DNA of 64,000 nt from Pterois miles (taxonomy: Eukaryota > Chordata > Actinopteri > Perciformes > Scorpaenidae): the NCBI GenBank assembly GCA_947000775.1, contig CAMQGK010000318.1, positions 3,894,001 through 3,958,000 of the forward strand, given 5' to 3'. This document shows, one piece after another, positions 1 through 11,125 of this stretch. The notes below the pieces were generated by a model. That model did not search any database and had not been told where the DNA came from. It worked only from the letters and a program-made list of their open reading frames with translations. Position 1 is the stretch's first letter. The number at the start of each line of letters is the position of its first letter. The position numbers and the translations under genes were made by a program.

Positions 1-233
1 CAACACTTATAAACTTTGAAAATCCCTAGCCTAATTGAAATGCACACCTCCATACTTACAATGCTAAATTTGAGCTCACACACATAAGAGTGTCACAAAT
101 AATATGATATTAAAGGCATATTCTGTGACACCATTATACCGTAACATATCAAATAGATAATCATTACGTCCACAAAATTAGTAGTAAATATTCCCTTTCA
201 TATTTCATCTAATCAAAATTAGATTAATAGGGC

Positions 234-600
234 ATTTTAGGAATAGTGTGTAATACTAAGGGGGATGTATTGGCAGAAATGGAATGAAATATTAATAAGT
301 ATGTTTACTTCAGTGTATAGTCATGTGATAATGAGAAGTGTTGTGTTTTTGTTGCCTTACGATGAACCGTTTAAATCTGCATAAGAAGTCGGTCCCCTCT
401 CCATGGAGTCCCCCATGTTGCACCGCCATGTTTGAGCAGTAGCCCAGAACAGACAAACTTGGACCAGAGTCGATAATGTTACTTGCGCCCATCATCGCCG
501 CTCTCTCTCTCTTGCTTCACCACTCACTTCCCACAAACACACACACTCTATGCCCCGGAGAGCCTCTAGAGAGGGCCATGTGCGTTTTTGTGTCAGCCAA
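234..600 (+). mobile_element. MITE copy, TTAA/AGGTCCAGTGTG fish family, right end lost
   Basis: The stretch matches from memory a very common teleost MITE: AGTGTGTAATAC near the start, GGGGGATGTATTGGCAGAAA, a CCGCCATGTTTGAGCAGTAG segment, AGCCCAGAACAGACAAAC and CTCTAGAGAGGGCC. Its internal CATGTTG and GCCCAGAA...GACAAAC words recur in the copy at 14186-14485. The right inverted repeat is not recognisable, so the copy looks truncated or diverged. It has no coding potential. Confidence 0.65.
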
Positions 601-1388
601 ATATATTCAGTAGTCTCTGAGGCGCTTAGGTCCACACAATTTTGATATCAGTTTTGGCAGGTAAACTGCTGCGTGAATGTTTTAAAGTCAATTCTGTTTC
701 TTGAAATGAAACTGAATCGTTTGTAAGTAGCAGTTTTAAATAACCTAACAACATGGACTTTTAAAAGTTCAGTGTAGTTTGTCTAAAAATCCACTCAGCT
801 ACAGTAACTTGTTTGTCATTGTTGCACACAGCGGCACATCAAAACAAGCTCAGCTGAGAATGTGATGAGCTTGAGTGGATAATTGATCAGGCAGAAATTA
901 CCAATGGATTTCTGCAGAGCTCGTGCCTGAAAATCTATTGTGCTTCAGGTCATCTATTGGGAATCATAGTGGTATGTAATACAGTGAAATGGGCACAGAA
1001 CACAGCGTTAATAATCTGTTTACACTTCAACCCCCTTTCCATTGATTTCCATTCGTCATTCTCAACATACACCACATGACAGGCTCCACCTCCCCTGCAG
1101 GACTTCAGTTAGTTTTTGAGGTAAAAAAGGAAATTTAAAATGAAACAATGAAACATAACTTTTGTTATATACATTTTATTTCCTGTATTTATGTTTTTGT
1201 GTTTGTTGGTGGTGATGAGCTATTATCAATATTAAGTTAAATGCTTATCGATACTTAGTTCCTGGTTATTTACAGGGCATATCTATGGAGCTGTGTATTG
1301 AATTTTGTTTGCTCATTTGTGAATGTACATACTCTATATGCTTGTACCTTGGATGAGTTCTACTATACAGTATAGGGTTAGGGTTAGG
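601..1388. other. No gene; AT-rich unique sequence
   Basis: I see no exon-like ORF or repeat family here. It ends in a short TTAGGG-like run (about 1374-1390) that forms the edge of the next inverted-repeat element. Confidence 0.6.
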
Positions 1389-1573
1389 GTCTCTAGATGG
1401 TACCCCATGACTTGCAAAAGTCTCACAAGATGGTTAAGGTTAGGCTTTGACCTTGAATAGTTGAGGTTAGACATTGACCTCTGATGGTTAAGGTTAGGAT
1501 TAGGTTGTCAGGCAGAGTCTTGAGAGTTCTTGCAAGTTTTTCACAATTTGTGGGTTACCATCCAGACACTATC
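1389..1573. mobile_element. Small inverted-repeat element with TTAGG-like core
   Basis: The left arm at about 1389-1410 (CTAGATGGTACCCC) and the right arm at about 1552-1573 (GGGTTACCATCCAGACAC) are imperfect inverted repeats, about 16 of 21 positions matching. The core carries repeated GGTTAAGGTTAGG words. It is a MITE-like fold-back unit; the family is not identified. Confidence 0.45.
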
Positions 1574-2506
1574 CAGGTAACACATTTCAGCAGATGGAGT
1601 TTCACAGTAGGCAGTCTCATGTACAGTGTGCATGTGAATGAGTATACAGTATGTGTTATTTAAAGTAATAGGATATACTTTATCTTAGGCCTGAATTATT
1701 TGAGGGAAATATCAGATTGCGATGTTTCTGACCGATATTGTAATTTCTGATTTAAATTTGGATTATTTTCTGTTAATTTACAGGCCTGTGTTTGTGGTCT
1801 CACAGGGTTATCATACAGCGTTTGTAGCTGTAGGTACAGGAAATAATGCACTGTAGTTCAAATGTATCCCACAAATTCAATTTGTATGTAATCCACATAA
1901 TTGTGAACCAGGAAGTCAAAAGCCAGGTAGGGAGGAGGTTCAGGTGGATGGGTGGGTGAAAAAACATAGTTGTATCCCATGGGAAACCAGAAGTCAGTGT
2001 TAATTTATTTGTCACATACTTAAGTACATACTTAAGTTATGCCACTATAGTTATCCCTGCTGTCTGAAATGTATGTGAGGCAATTAAGATAATTTATGTA
2101 GATAAAGACTCAACACTGTGTTGGTCTTTTTTGATCGACAAGATGACGTAGCACGTTTTTTTTATTTTTTTCAAATATCAAAAATATACAGATTGGTGTA
2201 TCTTTTTAGACAAAGCCATCTTTGGGCAAACCTAAATAGTGAAGACACTGTTATGTACCAGGTATCGGTCAAAAGAAATGAACATATATTAACTACAGCT
2301 GGAGAAATAGTTAGTTATGATTAAAATACAGCTCATATGATTTGGAAATTGCACTCTTTCAAATCCCAATTTTGATATGAAAATATAACACTTAATCACT
2401 AAGCCCCACTTTAATTACTGTAATTACCGTATACTGTACATTGCTGCTCATATTTGATGTGTGACCTGTTTTTTCTGCATGCGTTTGCATGCATACATAT
2501 TCATGG

Positions 2507-2510
<4 letters not shown>
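1574..2510. other. No gene recognised
   Basis: AT-rich unique sequence. The short direct repeat of CATACTTAAGT at 2014-2037 is the only local structure noted. Confidence 0.6.

Positions 2511-2551
<41 letters not shown>
2511..2551. repeat. (GT)n microsatellite
   Basis: An uninterrupted GT run of about 41 bp. ORFs predicted through it are Cys-Val repeats and are not genes. Confidence 0.95.
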
Positions 2552-2554
<3 letters not shown>

Positions 2555-2608
2555 GCTCACTGTACCTTCTTCCATTTACCTGCATCTTCTTTCATCCATG
2601 TGCATGCT

Positions 2609-2610
<2 letters not shown>

Positions 2611-2702
<92 letters not shown>

Positions 2703-2727
2703 TGCGTGTGTGCATGTGTGTGTGTGT
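2611..2727. repeat. (GT)n compound microsatellite
   Basis: About 85 bp of pure GT followed by interrupted GTGTGCGTGT units, then a (CTGT)n tract at 2740-2760. Confidence 0.95.
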
Positions 2728-2764
2728 CTCACAGCAGCTCTGTCTGTCTGTCTGTCTGTCGGCC

Positions 2765-3095
2765 TGCCTTTAAAGAGGTTGTGAATGATCTTATTTAGTG
2801 TGTGCTGATTGCTGCTTTAACCTGGCGGCCACGCTGGCTGCTGCTGCATTAATAATCGCAGGGAGGCAGGAGAGCTGGCGAGGCCCGCACCTTGTTCACC
2901 GCTCGCTCGCTTGCTATCTCCACGGCACCAAGGAAAGAGCCAGCAAACAGCAGGGGAAGTGTGGCGGAAAATTACAGTCTTCACATGCCAGCCAGGAAGG
3001 CTGCTGCTGCTGCTCGGTGGGGGCTGGTGCTGTGTGAAGAAGACAGAGGAATTGGGAGGACGTTTTAGTGTATAATGTCTGTGTGGAGGCAAAGG
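2765..3095. promoter_or_regulatory. GC-rich block resembling conserved noncoding sequence
   Basis: Between two GT microsatellites lies a block much richer in G+C than its surroundings, with GGCTGCTGCTGCATTAATAA, CCGCTCGCTCGC and GGAAAATTACAG words. The open frames on both strands are short and low-complexity (Ala/Cys/Ser). Either an enhancer-like element or an unannotated noncoding exon is possible; nothing decides between them. Confidence 0.25.
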
Positions 3096-3099
3096 GGCG

Positions 3100-3178
3100 G
3101 TGTGTGTGTCTGTGGTGTGTGTGTGTATGTCTGTGTGTCTGTGTGTGTGTCTGTGTGTGTGTCTGTGTGTGTGTGTCC
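3100..3178. repeat. (GT)n / GTCTGTGT microsatellite
   Basis: GT repeat periodically interrupted by CT, giving units of TGTGTGTC. Confidence 0.9.
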
Positions 3179-3367
3179 ATGTTTAAACTAGTTTGACCTG
3201 AAGATCTTACACTTTTGGACTCTCTTCTTGAAGGGTTAGTTTGAAATCAGGCTTCTGGTTTGATTCATTTCATTTAGTTTATAATCAGGCTTAGGTTTAA
3301 GGATACTTGTACAATTAAGAAATGGAATAAGAAAGCATGAAAGCAGTGTAAGTGCGTCTGGGAGTGT

Positions 3368-4217
3368 TAGGGCGGGGACGATACATCTATCTCCCGATTC
3401 AGTACTATCACAATACTTGGGTGCTGATTCGATATGTATTGCAACTCTACCAGAATTACGATTTGAGTGGTATGTTCTTTTATGTTGTCTTTTAATTTAG
3501 AAGGGACATCTTGACATCTAAGATCGATCCAAGCAATCTATCTTATTTCCATATCTATATCTCTATATCTATAGATATAGAGATATAGATATATAGATAT
3601 ATAGATAGTATAGTTGTCTTTGTTAACACCTTATTTTGAAAACCGTATGTAGTCACACATTTATACTTCTGCTAACTGTGCTAAGCCCTGCCGTCAGCTC
3701 CGTTCACTTTATACATCCATGGTCAGCTCCATCAGGGCCATTTCAATGCATTTAACATAAATGTCAGTATATGGGTGCTATACAGTTGTAGTGTCAGCCG
3801 ACTTGACCGAAGAGATGCAAGTGATGGCTGGCTTGACTGCACATTACCGCAATACGAAAACGTTTCCTGTCCATGACAGAGTTAGCATGCAGCTCTAGTG
3901 TTTCCACACTTAACTGCATGTGCAGTGTTTTACCACTTTGGATTTAACATGTGAGGATGTATGTCGTATCCCTGCAGGCCCCTCGCCATTTTCTACTTTC
4001 TCATTTTGGTCCCCTACAGCCGACTGTGGTTTGTTTTGGTTTTTGACGAGTACTGAATGGATATGACATCACGTTACTCGGACTACAACAATGAAATCGT
4101 TAACTGCCTTTTACCTGTGCAGGAACTCAAATGAAGCAAATATATTGATTATGGCATTAGAAAATCTCGATTCATAGGTAAATTTATTTATTTATTTATT
4201 TTTTAAACCCACCCCTA
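3368..4217. mobile_element. hAT-like non-autonomous element (copy 1 of a pair)
   Basis: The ends read TAGGGCGGGG... and ...CCCACCCCTA, imperfect terminal inverted repeats. Internal segments match the element at 6891-7638 in reverse complement: the CCTGTCCATGACAG...TTAGCATG stretch near 3866-3893, and TTTTGAAAACC...ACACATTTATACTTC near 3632-3672. No transposase ORF. It contains the perfect palindrome at 3551-3592. A clean target duplication is not visible. Confidence 0.7.
3551..3592. repeat. Perfect 42-bp AT-rich palindrome
   Basis: Two 21-bp arms meet with no spacer between 3571 and 3572; the arms are built from TATATC/GATATA units. It lies inside the 3368-4217 element and may have grown from a microsatellite. 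Confidence 0.9.
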
Positions 4218-4254
4218 GTGTTGGTCGTTGCCATTTCCATGTTTGTATAAACTG

Positions 4255-4465
4255 ATTTTGCATGCTCTGGTTTCCTCCCACAGTCAGTGCAGATTAGGTG
4301 AATTGGACATTTTAAATTGGCCGTAGGTGTGAACCTGCCTGTGCGTGTTAGCCCTGCGATAGACGACCCATCCAGGGTGTACCAAGCCTTTCGTCATGTG
4401 CGTGCACCAGCAGCTACGACCCTGCACAGTATAAGTGGGTATAAGACATACGTGAATGAATGATT
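4255..4465 (+). mobile_element. LINE 3' tail fragment
   Basis: The order GGTTTCCTCCCACAGTC, ATTGGACATTTTAAATTG, GTAGGTGTGAACCTGCC, CCTGCGATAGACGACC, CAGGGTGTACC and GACCCTGCACAGTATAAG followed by a GAATGAATGA tail is the well-known 3' end of a fish LINE (L2/CR1-type by memory). The fragment at 39750-39882 is the same tail on the other strand. No coding remains. Confidence 0.75.
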
Positions 4466-4946
4466 TTGTATGCAAGCGAGTGGGTGAGCATGTATCCTTG
4501 TGTGGTATGAGGGGGAGAAAGAGGGAAAGAAACATAAAAGCAGAGTATGGCAACAAAGCGGTACACCAACAGACCCCCTTTGTGTCAATATTAACTAGAC
4601 GGAAGGAAAGTGCTGCCCTTTTTAAGCGTGGCCAACAATTCCCTCTTTCAGTCCAGTCCAGACGACATTTTGATTGGTTGTGTGAAGATTAAAGCTTCGC
4701 ACTCTCTGCCAGGGAGAACAGTATAATTGATATTTCAGCTCTGGGCAAACTTGCTCTCGCAGGCCAGTGGCTGTTTCAGCAGAAAATTAATGTTAGCACA
4801 GCTTGGCGGCAGAACGGTCGGCATGTTTCAGGAAATATACTTTGAGTTGGGTCTCTGTGGTCCACTGGCTTCTGCTGCAACTCTCTGTGTGTGAAATGAA
4901 CATCTTGTGTCAGGAAAATGCACGCGCTTTTGTAATTTTTACGTGT
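4466..4946. other. No gene recognised
   Basis: Unique sequence with short non-coding-like ORFs and no repeat family seen. Confidence 0.55.
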
Positions 4947-4955
4947 ACGCACGCA

Positions 4956-5019
<64 letters not shown>
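4947..5019. repeat. (ACGC)n(AC)n microsatellite
   Basis: About seven ACGC tetramers followed by about 43 bp of pure AC. Confidence 0.95.
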
Positions 5020-5020
<1 letters not shown>

Positions 5021-6890
5021 GTATTTTACCACTAATGTAAAGATCTGTGCTAATGGAAACAAAGCTAAGGGAGGTTCACTGCTATATATGAAACTGAAAT
5101 GCTCCTTTTCTGGCACCCACTTTTGCCCCCTTGTCTTATGCTGCCAAAATGGTGCAATGCAATTTAAGGTGTCAAGGACACTTCAAAAAGGAATACAACA
5201 AGAGTGTGAGTAGGATTTGATCAGTCCCAGTGCTCCTCGGTAATATCAAGTTGCTCAAGAATGAGGAGCATCTCTTGTCTACTTCATTAACACATGTATC
5301 ATGCAGCCAGTCTGAAGAACATAAAACTCGACCTAGCGTGAAACAACGCCGGAGTCCTCGTTCCAATAGCACCCTCATGGTGCACTTGTCCTGAATGGGC
5401 CATTTAAGTGGACACAGGGGATTAGGCAGATGATGGCTGCTGAGGTCCTCGTATTGGTGCAGTGTGACTCGGACCACATTAACAGGACATTAGTCTCATT
5501 TCCATTCCGACGGCGTGCGCTTTCACACAACACTGGAGAGCGCGACCAAAATCATTGTGACCCTCACGCTCCAGCCTTTCATTTCCTGTCGCCATTCAAA
5601 CCTTCCTTATCTCTCTCTCTCTGTGTTCTCCCATTTTCCTCCTTGCCCTTTCTCTGCCGTCTGTCTTTTTTTTTTTTTCCTTCACCGTCCTTGCCCCCGC
5701 ACACCCCGTTCTCTTCCCTCCGTCTCCTCTTTTTCTTTCTTTCCTTCTTGTTCCACATCAGCGGCTGGGTGAAGCTCCCTCCCCGTCACGCTTGGCCGCA
5801 CTCCCCTTAATTACCGTGTATTCTTCTTTAGCTAATAAAAAACGCTGATGAAACCGATTACATGGCAGCGGGGCTTTGTATGGAGTTGGATTTAGGCACG
5901 GATGGAGAGTGAGAGAAGAATAGAGAAAGACAGGCACACCGAAAAAAGAGAGATAAAAAGAGAGAGACAGTACGGGAGAAGCGACAGAAAAAAAGCTATA
6001 GACAAAGGGGTTGTGAGAGATGGAAAAAGGAGGGAGAGAGGAAGGGAAGAGATGGAGAGAGAGGCAGAAAGGAATGGAAAGGATGGATGGAAATGCAGGG
6101 GAAAAATAGGAATGGTTTGGGTAGTAACCCGTTTGTTGTCTTTGTTGTTGTTTGGGTCAGAGATGCTTTAGGCCCTGAGGGAACTTCCTCATCTTATCAC
6201 AGTGAGCAGACGGCTGGCACATCTTTCTCATTACTAGCCTCTCAGTTATAGATTACTCCTGCCTTACTCCTCTTCCCAGCCACAGGCAGTTTCTGTTACA
6301 GTCTACAGAGCTACGCTTGCACCAAACGCAGTTTGAACTCCTGAATATAGACTTTGCCTTTTTTCTTTCCCCTTTCATGAGCATTAAGTCACTCTGTCTG
6401 TCCATGTAATTGTGGTTTCAACTGCAACCAACTGTGGCTCGGAGGAGAAAATGAATTAAGGCTTCCTGCTTGATTGAAAAGCCTTCTGAGAGAAGCTGGT
6501 AGCTGCTTCATGATACACTCTTTCTCTTTGCATTATATTGTGTCCCTGCTCAGCTGGATGAAGTAGGCAAGTGCCCGTTTAGTTTCAAACTCCATGCATT
6601 GCACTTGTGTGCAAGTAAGACTTTTAGTTTCAACACTTGCAAAAGAAAATAAAGAGCAGAGAAAGCTCCCACTTGCAGCAATGTGTCTGTTCTAGCAGTT
6701 GAGATACCAAGAACTTGGTAAATGTGATTTAAGACAAGCGTGAAAAGACTTCCTCATTGTGCACTCTATAAGCCTTCTAATAATGGAAGATTGGCTGCTA
6801 CAACAAATTGACCCCTAATGTTAGAAAATGGTTACTGCTAAAACATAGATACCATTTCTGGTATTTGTGATTACCACTCTTACTGTATAT
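5020..6890. other. Noncoding; pyrimidine then purine-rich tracts, enhancer-like island
   Basis: The part 5600-5760 is strongly C/T-rich and 5890-6110 strongly A/G-rich on the plus strand, with an island between them (5785-5880) carrying CTTAATTACCG and GCTAATAAAAAACG that resembles a conserved noncoding element. ORFs here are low-complexity (Arg/Glu or Ser/Phe/Pro). No exon can be supported. Confidence 0.5.
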
Positions 6891-7638
6891 TAGGGATGAC
6901 AACGTCTGGTCAGTCGGTCGATTGGTTGATTGTTATGCTCTTGTCCAGCCAAGTTCTCATTGGTCTCATTGGTGTTACTTTAATAAAAAAAAAAAAAACA
7001 TCAATCGTGAATTGGGGGTGTGGGAGGGACCTGTGTGTGAAAAAAGAGTGATATGGTTGGAACAATTTGTCTGTTTGAGAAAGAGAGCACTCTGGACAGC
7101 TGGAGCTGCTCCCAGCAGGAGGAGCACCTTGGAGAGTATAGGGCTGGGACAAACAATTTGGATTTCACACATAACCAGGAAAAGCAGAGCTAGACATGAT
7201 GGCTAAAGCCGCATGCTAACGCTGTCATGGACAGGAAATATTGTTGTATAAAGGTGTTGAATGTATAAAGAGAATGGAGCTGTTGGGGGAAGCTAGCGAT
7301 GAACTTGGCGAAGTTAGCGGAAGTGTACACTTGTAATTATGTCTGGTTTTCAAAAAAAACTGTGTCTATGGAAATAAGATTGATTGGATTGTAGTCACCA
7401 GAACAAAACGCACAACTGCAGCTTCAGTTACACTGTACATTTGTTATACCCCATACCCCTGTCCACCCGTGTCCCAGCCTCTTTCTGTAGGCCTTGATTT
7501 CCAGTGTGACAATAAACATGATGAAAATAATACAAAATCGGCCTTATAACCTATTTCAAATGAACCGAACAACATGCCCCGAACTGTGACTATCGAACCG
7601 AACGGTTCAGATTTTTATCCAAACTGTTCCCATCCCTA
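6891..7638. mobile_element. hAT-like non-autonomous element (copy 2 of a pair)
   Basis: The ends are TAGGGATG at 6891 and CATCCCTA ending 7638, and TATAT flanks extend the symmetry. Internal blocks are the reverse complement of parts of the 3368-4217 element, including CATGCTAACGCTGTCATGGA at 7211-7233. 748 bp, no transposase frame. Confidence 0.75.
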
Positions 7639-8855
7639 ATATATATACTTTATGAATGTACTGTGTGTATTCTGTGGGGGATGAAAACCCTATGCCTAAT
7701 CACTTAGTTAGAACATAAACTAAGTGCAATTTTCTGCATGCATATCTAGACCCATTAGCAGCAGAAAAGTGCCACACAGCAACCGTTGATGCACACAAAT
7801 GCTTTGGAACAAGCTGTGCCATTACTGGTTTGTTGTCCTATTTCATGACCCTGTTTCAATGAATACGGAAGCCCTGTGAGGCATCCTCCACATTTACATG
7901 TTAATGTTTGCAATTTGTAAACATAAATTGAAAATGTCAGAAGCTCAATAGCTAAATGGAGATAAGTAAACACATTATTGAAATGCTGTGGCCACTTAAA
8001 TTCGGACACCCATTCCATACAAAAGCTGAAAATTATTAGGAGGAGGAGAAGGATGAGGAGGAGGTAAGAGGAGGAGGAAGAAGACAAAGAGGAATAAGAA
8101 AGAGAAAAAGAGGGCAGGGGCGCTTTAATTCGCACAGCACGTACTTGCCGAGGGGGTGAGACGATTAGGTTTGTGATGAGAGGCAGCAGTGTGACGGAGA
8201 GGGCATGGGGGGTGTCAGGATGAGCGAGGATGAGGGAGATGAGAAAGAGAGAAGTATTATCTTGCTGTGCTTTCAGAATCCTATACATGCACGTGCACAA
8301 GCCCGTTTATATGTGTAGACACATACACATGCACTTACATCAACTTGTGCATGGTCGTGCCCACATGCACACACTTAAAATGTACCCATATGTACATACT
8401 GTTCACACTTTATCTCTCTTTCACATACGTGCGCACACACACACACACACACACACACTGTCGTGAACACAGTCAGTGGAGAAGAGGAGTCAATGCAGTT
8501 GGCACCTGGTTCCCCTCTCTGCACACACATTCATCACTCAGTCGTGGGCCTGACAGAACCCTGTGCCCCACAGGCCATGGTTCCACACATACGCACAAAC
8601 ATACACACACCTTTACGCTTTAACACACATGCACAGGCGAGAGAGGCAGAATGAGTAGACATCAGTAGTACCATCAAGCAATAAAGCTGCCCACAGGCCA
8701 CAGAGCTGCACATAAACACACTTATGCTGTTGCACACTGCCAATAAAATGAAAACATTTTCCAAGATGCTGCTACATTTTTAGATTAATCACCTCACTAT
8801 AAGTAAGAAATGCTTTTGTAACTTGAACAGAAAGGTTTGACTTGAGGAGTAGGGG
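7639..8855. other. Noncoding; purine tract and CA repeats
   Basis: Contains a GAGGAG-rich tract at 8036-8115, a CA microsatellite at 8432-8458 and ACACATGC-rich low-complexity DNA to 8650. ORFs on both strands are compositional artefacts. Confidence 0.6.
8432..8458. repeat. (CA)n microsatellite
   Basis: A CA run of about 27 bp. Confidence 0.9.
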
Positions 8856-9550
8856 TCATTAGGGTTGCTGATTTTGACAAAAAAACTTTAAACGATAACT
8901 CACCTTCGTTAACCTATTATTATTAACCATTAACCGTCAAGATCTGTGCCATGCATGTAGTGGTGTGCCGGTCCCCAGTTCACCCATCTAGGAGCGTTAC
9001 TGTAACAGCCACGGTGCTCTGTGTAATGTCGCGGACGTACAGCCTCTTTCTTCACCACACAGTTTATTTTCGCAGGTTTAGGTTGTCAGCTGCGTGTCTG
9101 CCCGGCGTTACTTTACAGAGTGTCCGACAACCGTGTGTGTGTTTGTGCTACGTTAGCAGCTGTAGCACTGCTGGTGGCTTTGTGCTCCCAGTAGTCCAAA
9201 ACATACGCTCTGTCAGCACCCCGTAACTTTAGCAAGTGTCCGACAGACCACATGTGGGTTTGTCGTGGCGTTATAGCTGTGAACATATCTGTAGCAGTGG
9301 ATGTACAGTTTATTTGTCGTGAATAAATGCTGCGGAGCCGACTTCCTGTATCTTGCAATGCCGGCTCAGACTCTCTTAAGGTGGGCTGTTAAGGTGGAAC
9401 TGCTTTTCTCCTTTCACTGACAAGATGCTCCTCTGAGTTTTGCTCAGCTTTTTAATTAATTATTAATATTTCTTTTGACTAACCGATAGCGGTAATTGGT
9501 TAATATTCTTAATGGTGGTTAATGGTTAAATGGTTAATTAATAACATCCA
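8856..9550 (+). mobile_element. TAACCATTAACC-type MITE, longer copy
   Basis: The right half shares an ordered set of words with 60440-60740: TACAGTTTATTTG, GAATAAATGCT, CTGTATCT, CTCTTAAGGTGG, GATGCTCCTCTGA, TTCTCAGCTTTT/TGCTCAGCTTTT, TAATATTTCTTTT, GGTAATTGGTTAATAT and GGTTA...GGTTA...TAACATCC. The left end TTAGGGTTGC... and AACCATTAACCG mirror the GGTTAATGGTTA right end. No protein is encoded. Confidence 0.7.
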
Positions 9551-10040
9551 TTTTCAATGTTTTGGCAAATGCGCTTATTCACTTTTCATTGAAGTTTAGA
9601 TTAGAAGATTAATGCCACTCACACATCTGTTTGTTAAGTATAAAGCTACAGCCAATAGCCAGTTCGTTCAGCTTAGCTCAAAGACTGGAAACAGGAAGAA
9701 CCACCTAGCCTTTGTCTGTCCAAAGGTAACACAATTTGGTTACCAGCGTCTCTAAAATACTCACTCATAAAGTGTTGGTTTAAATGCCACCTGGCCTGGC
9801 TTAGCCCCATTTTGAGCATACAGTCATGAGAATGATATTTGACCTTTAGGGGTTGGGGAAAATGTATTCAAATGAGAACTGCGATTGTTACCTTGTGATT
9901 GTGATTATGAAAAATGTATTGTACGTTGTGAATAAAGCTATGCTGATGAAATGAAAAAGGTGCAAGATGGCTGCAGGAGAAGATTTGAAGAAGATTGCAG
10001 CTCCTGGATCATGCATAGCGAACACACACTAGAACAATCT
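9551..10040. other. No gene recognised
   Basis: Unique AT-rich sequence. It may contain short repeat pieces, none identifiable. Confidence 0.5.
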
Positions 10041-10099
10041 TGTAGTTCATCTTCAAAAAAGGCAAGCTGCCTGTGTTTTTAATGTAATAACTTGATAAT

Positions 10100-11125
10100 T
10101 AGCTTTGCAAGTATTTTGTAAATACTTTTGTCTTGCAAATCATTTTGTAAATACATAGTCCTTCACCTGGAGAGTAACATTGGTGAAGCAACAACCCCAA
10201 GTGAGGTTGATGAGGTTATGGAGAGGGACACATCCTCATTGGAAGAGGCAGAGTTTGGAGACTCTGGACACTGGAGGGTAAGCCTCACCCATACCGCTGG
10301 CAGAGGTCTCTGAGGTAGTTAAGAAAGCTGCTCAGCAGTAGGGCACCATATATGGAGGAGAGTCACCCCAAGATGCTGAAGTCTGGATATTATTGGCTTG
10401 TCTTGGCTGACGTGCCTCTTCAATGTTATCCAGAGGTCAGAGACAGTGCCTGTAAAGAAGGCTGCGTCTGATTGTCTAACCTCAGATCCAGGAAGAGCAA
10501 TGTGGACTCTGTCCTGATGGTGGAATAGAGGACCAGCTCTTTACCCTTGTGGGGTTATTGGTTATTTTGTGGATAGAGTAGGTTTACGATCATGTCCCTC
10601 AGGTAGTCCTGTGGGCTACCAGGGTCGTTTCTGCGGAGAATATGAACAGAGCTCTGACTCCAAACGTTTTTCACTGGATGTTGTGCTCTGCCATGGTTGT
10701 TCCTTGTTTGTGATCTCCATGGATAGAATCTCAAGATGCAGCTGAGAGTGTCCGGTTTGGGGACCTCAGAATTCTCTGCTTTTTGCAGATGATGTGGTTC
10801 TATTGGCCTCATCATAACGTGACCTGTGGCGGTTTGAGTGTGAAGTGGCTGGGATGAGAGTCAGCACCTCCAAGTCTGAGGCCATGATTCTTTGCCAGAA
10901 AATGACACATTGCTCCCTCTGGGTTGGGAGTGAGTTGCCACCCCAGTTCAAGTATCTTGGGGTCTTATTCACGAGTGTGAGTAAAATAGAGCATGGGATT
11001 GATAGGCGGACTGGTGCAGCAACAATAATGCAAGTGTTATATCCGACTGTTGTGCTGAAGAGGGAGCTGAGCTGGAAGGCAAAGCTTTTAATTTACCAGT
11101 CAGTCTATGTTCCAACCCAGCAGAA
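10100..11125 (+). pseudogene. Non-LTR retrotransposon reverse transcriptase fragment, broken
   Basis: The palm motif FADD is encoded at 10782-10793, followed by VVLLASS and then a stop. The frame then continues with AGMRVSTSKSEAM, PPQFKYLGVLFTS (the conserved KYLG segment), IDRRTGAA and KRELSWKAKLLIYQSVYVP, which is the standard order downstream of the RT active site. Upstream, GGACTCTGTCCTGATGGTGGAATAGAGG and GACCATGTCCCTC-like words match fish LINE DNA. Stops and frame shifts break it throughout, so it is dead. The clade is not resolved. Confidence 0.85.

Noticed and set aside
1373..1390. Interstitial telomere repeat
   Set aside because: Only about 2.5 TTAGGG units, within a short inverted-repeat element; too short to be a telomere relic.
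2454..2798. Overlapping 94-114 codon ORFs
   Set aside because: They are Cys-Val translations of GT microsatellites in all three frames.
7755..8300. 181-codon minus-strand ORF
   Set aside because: Its middle is a Ser/Leu-rich translation of a purine tract and there is no recognisable motif.
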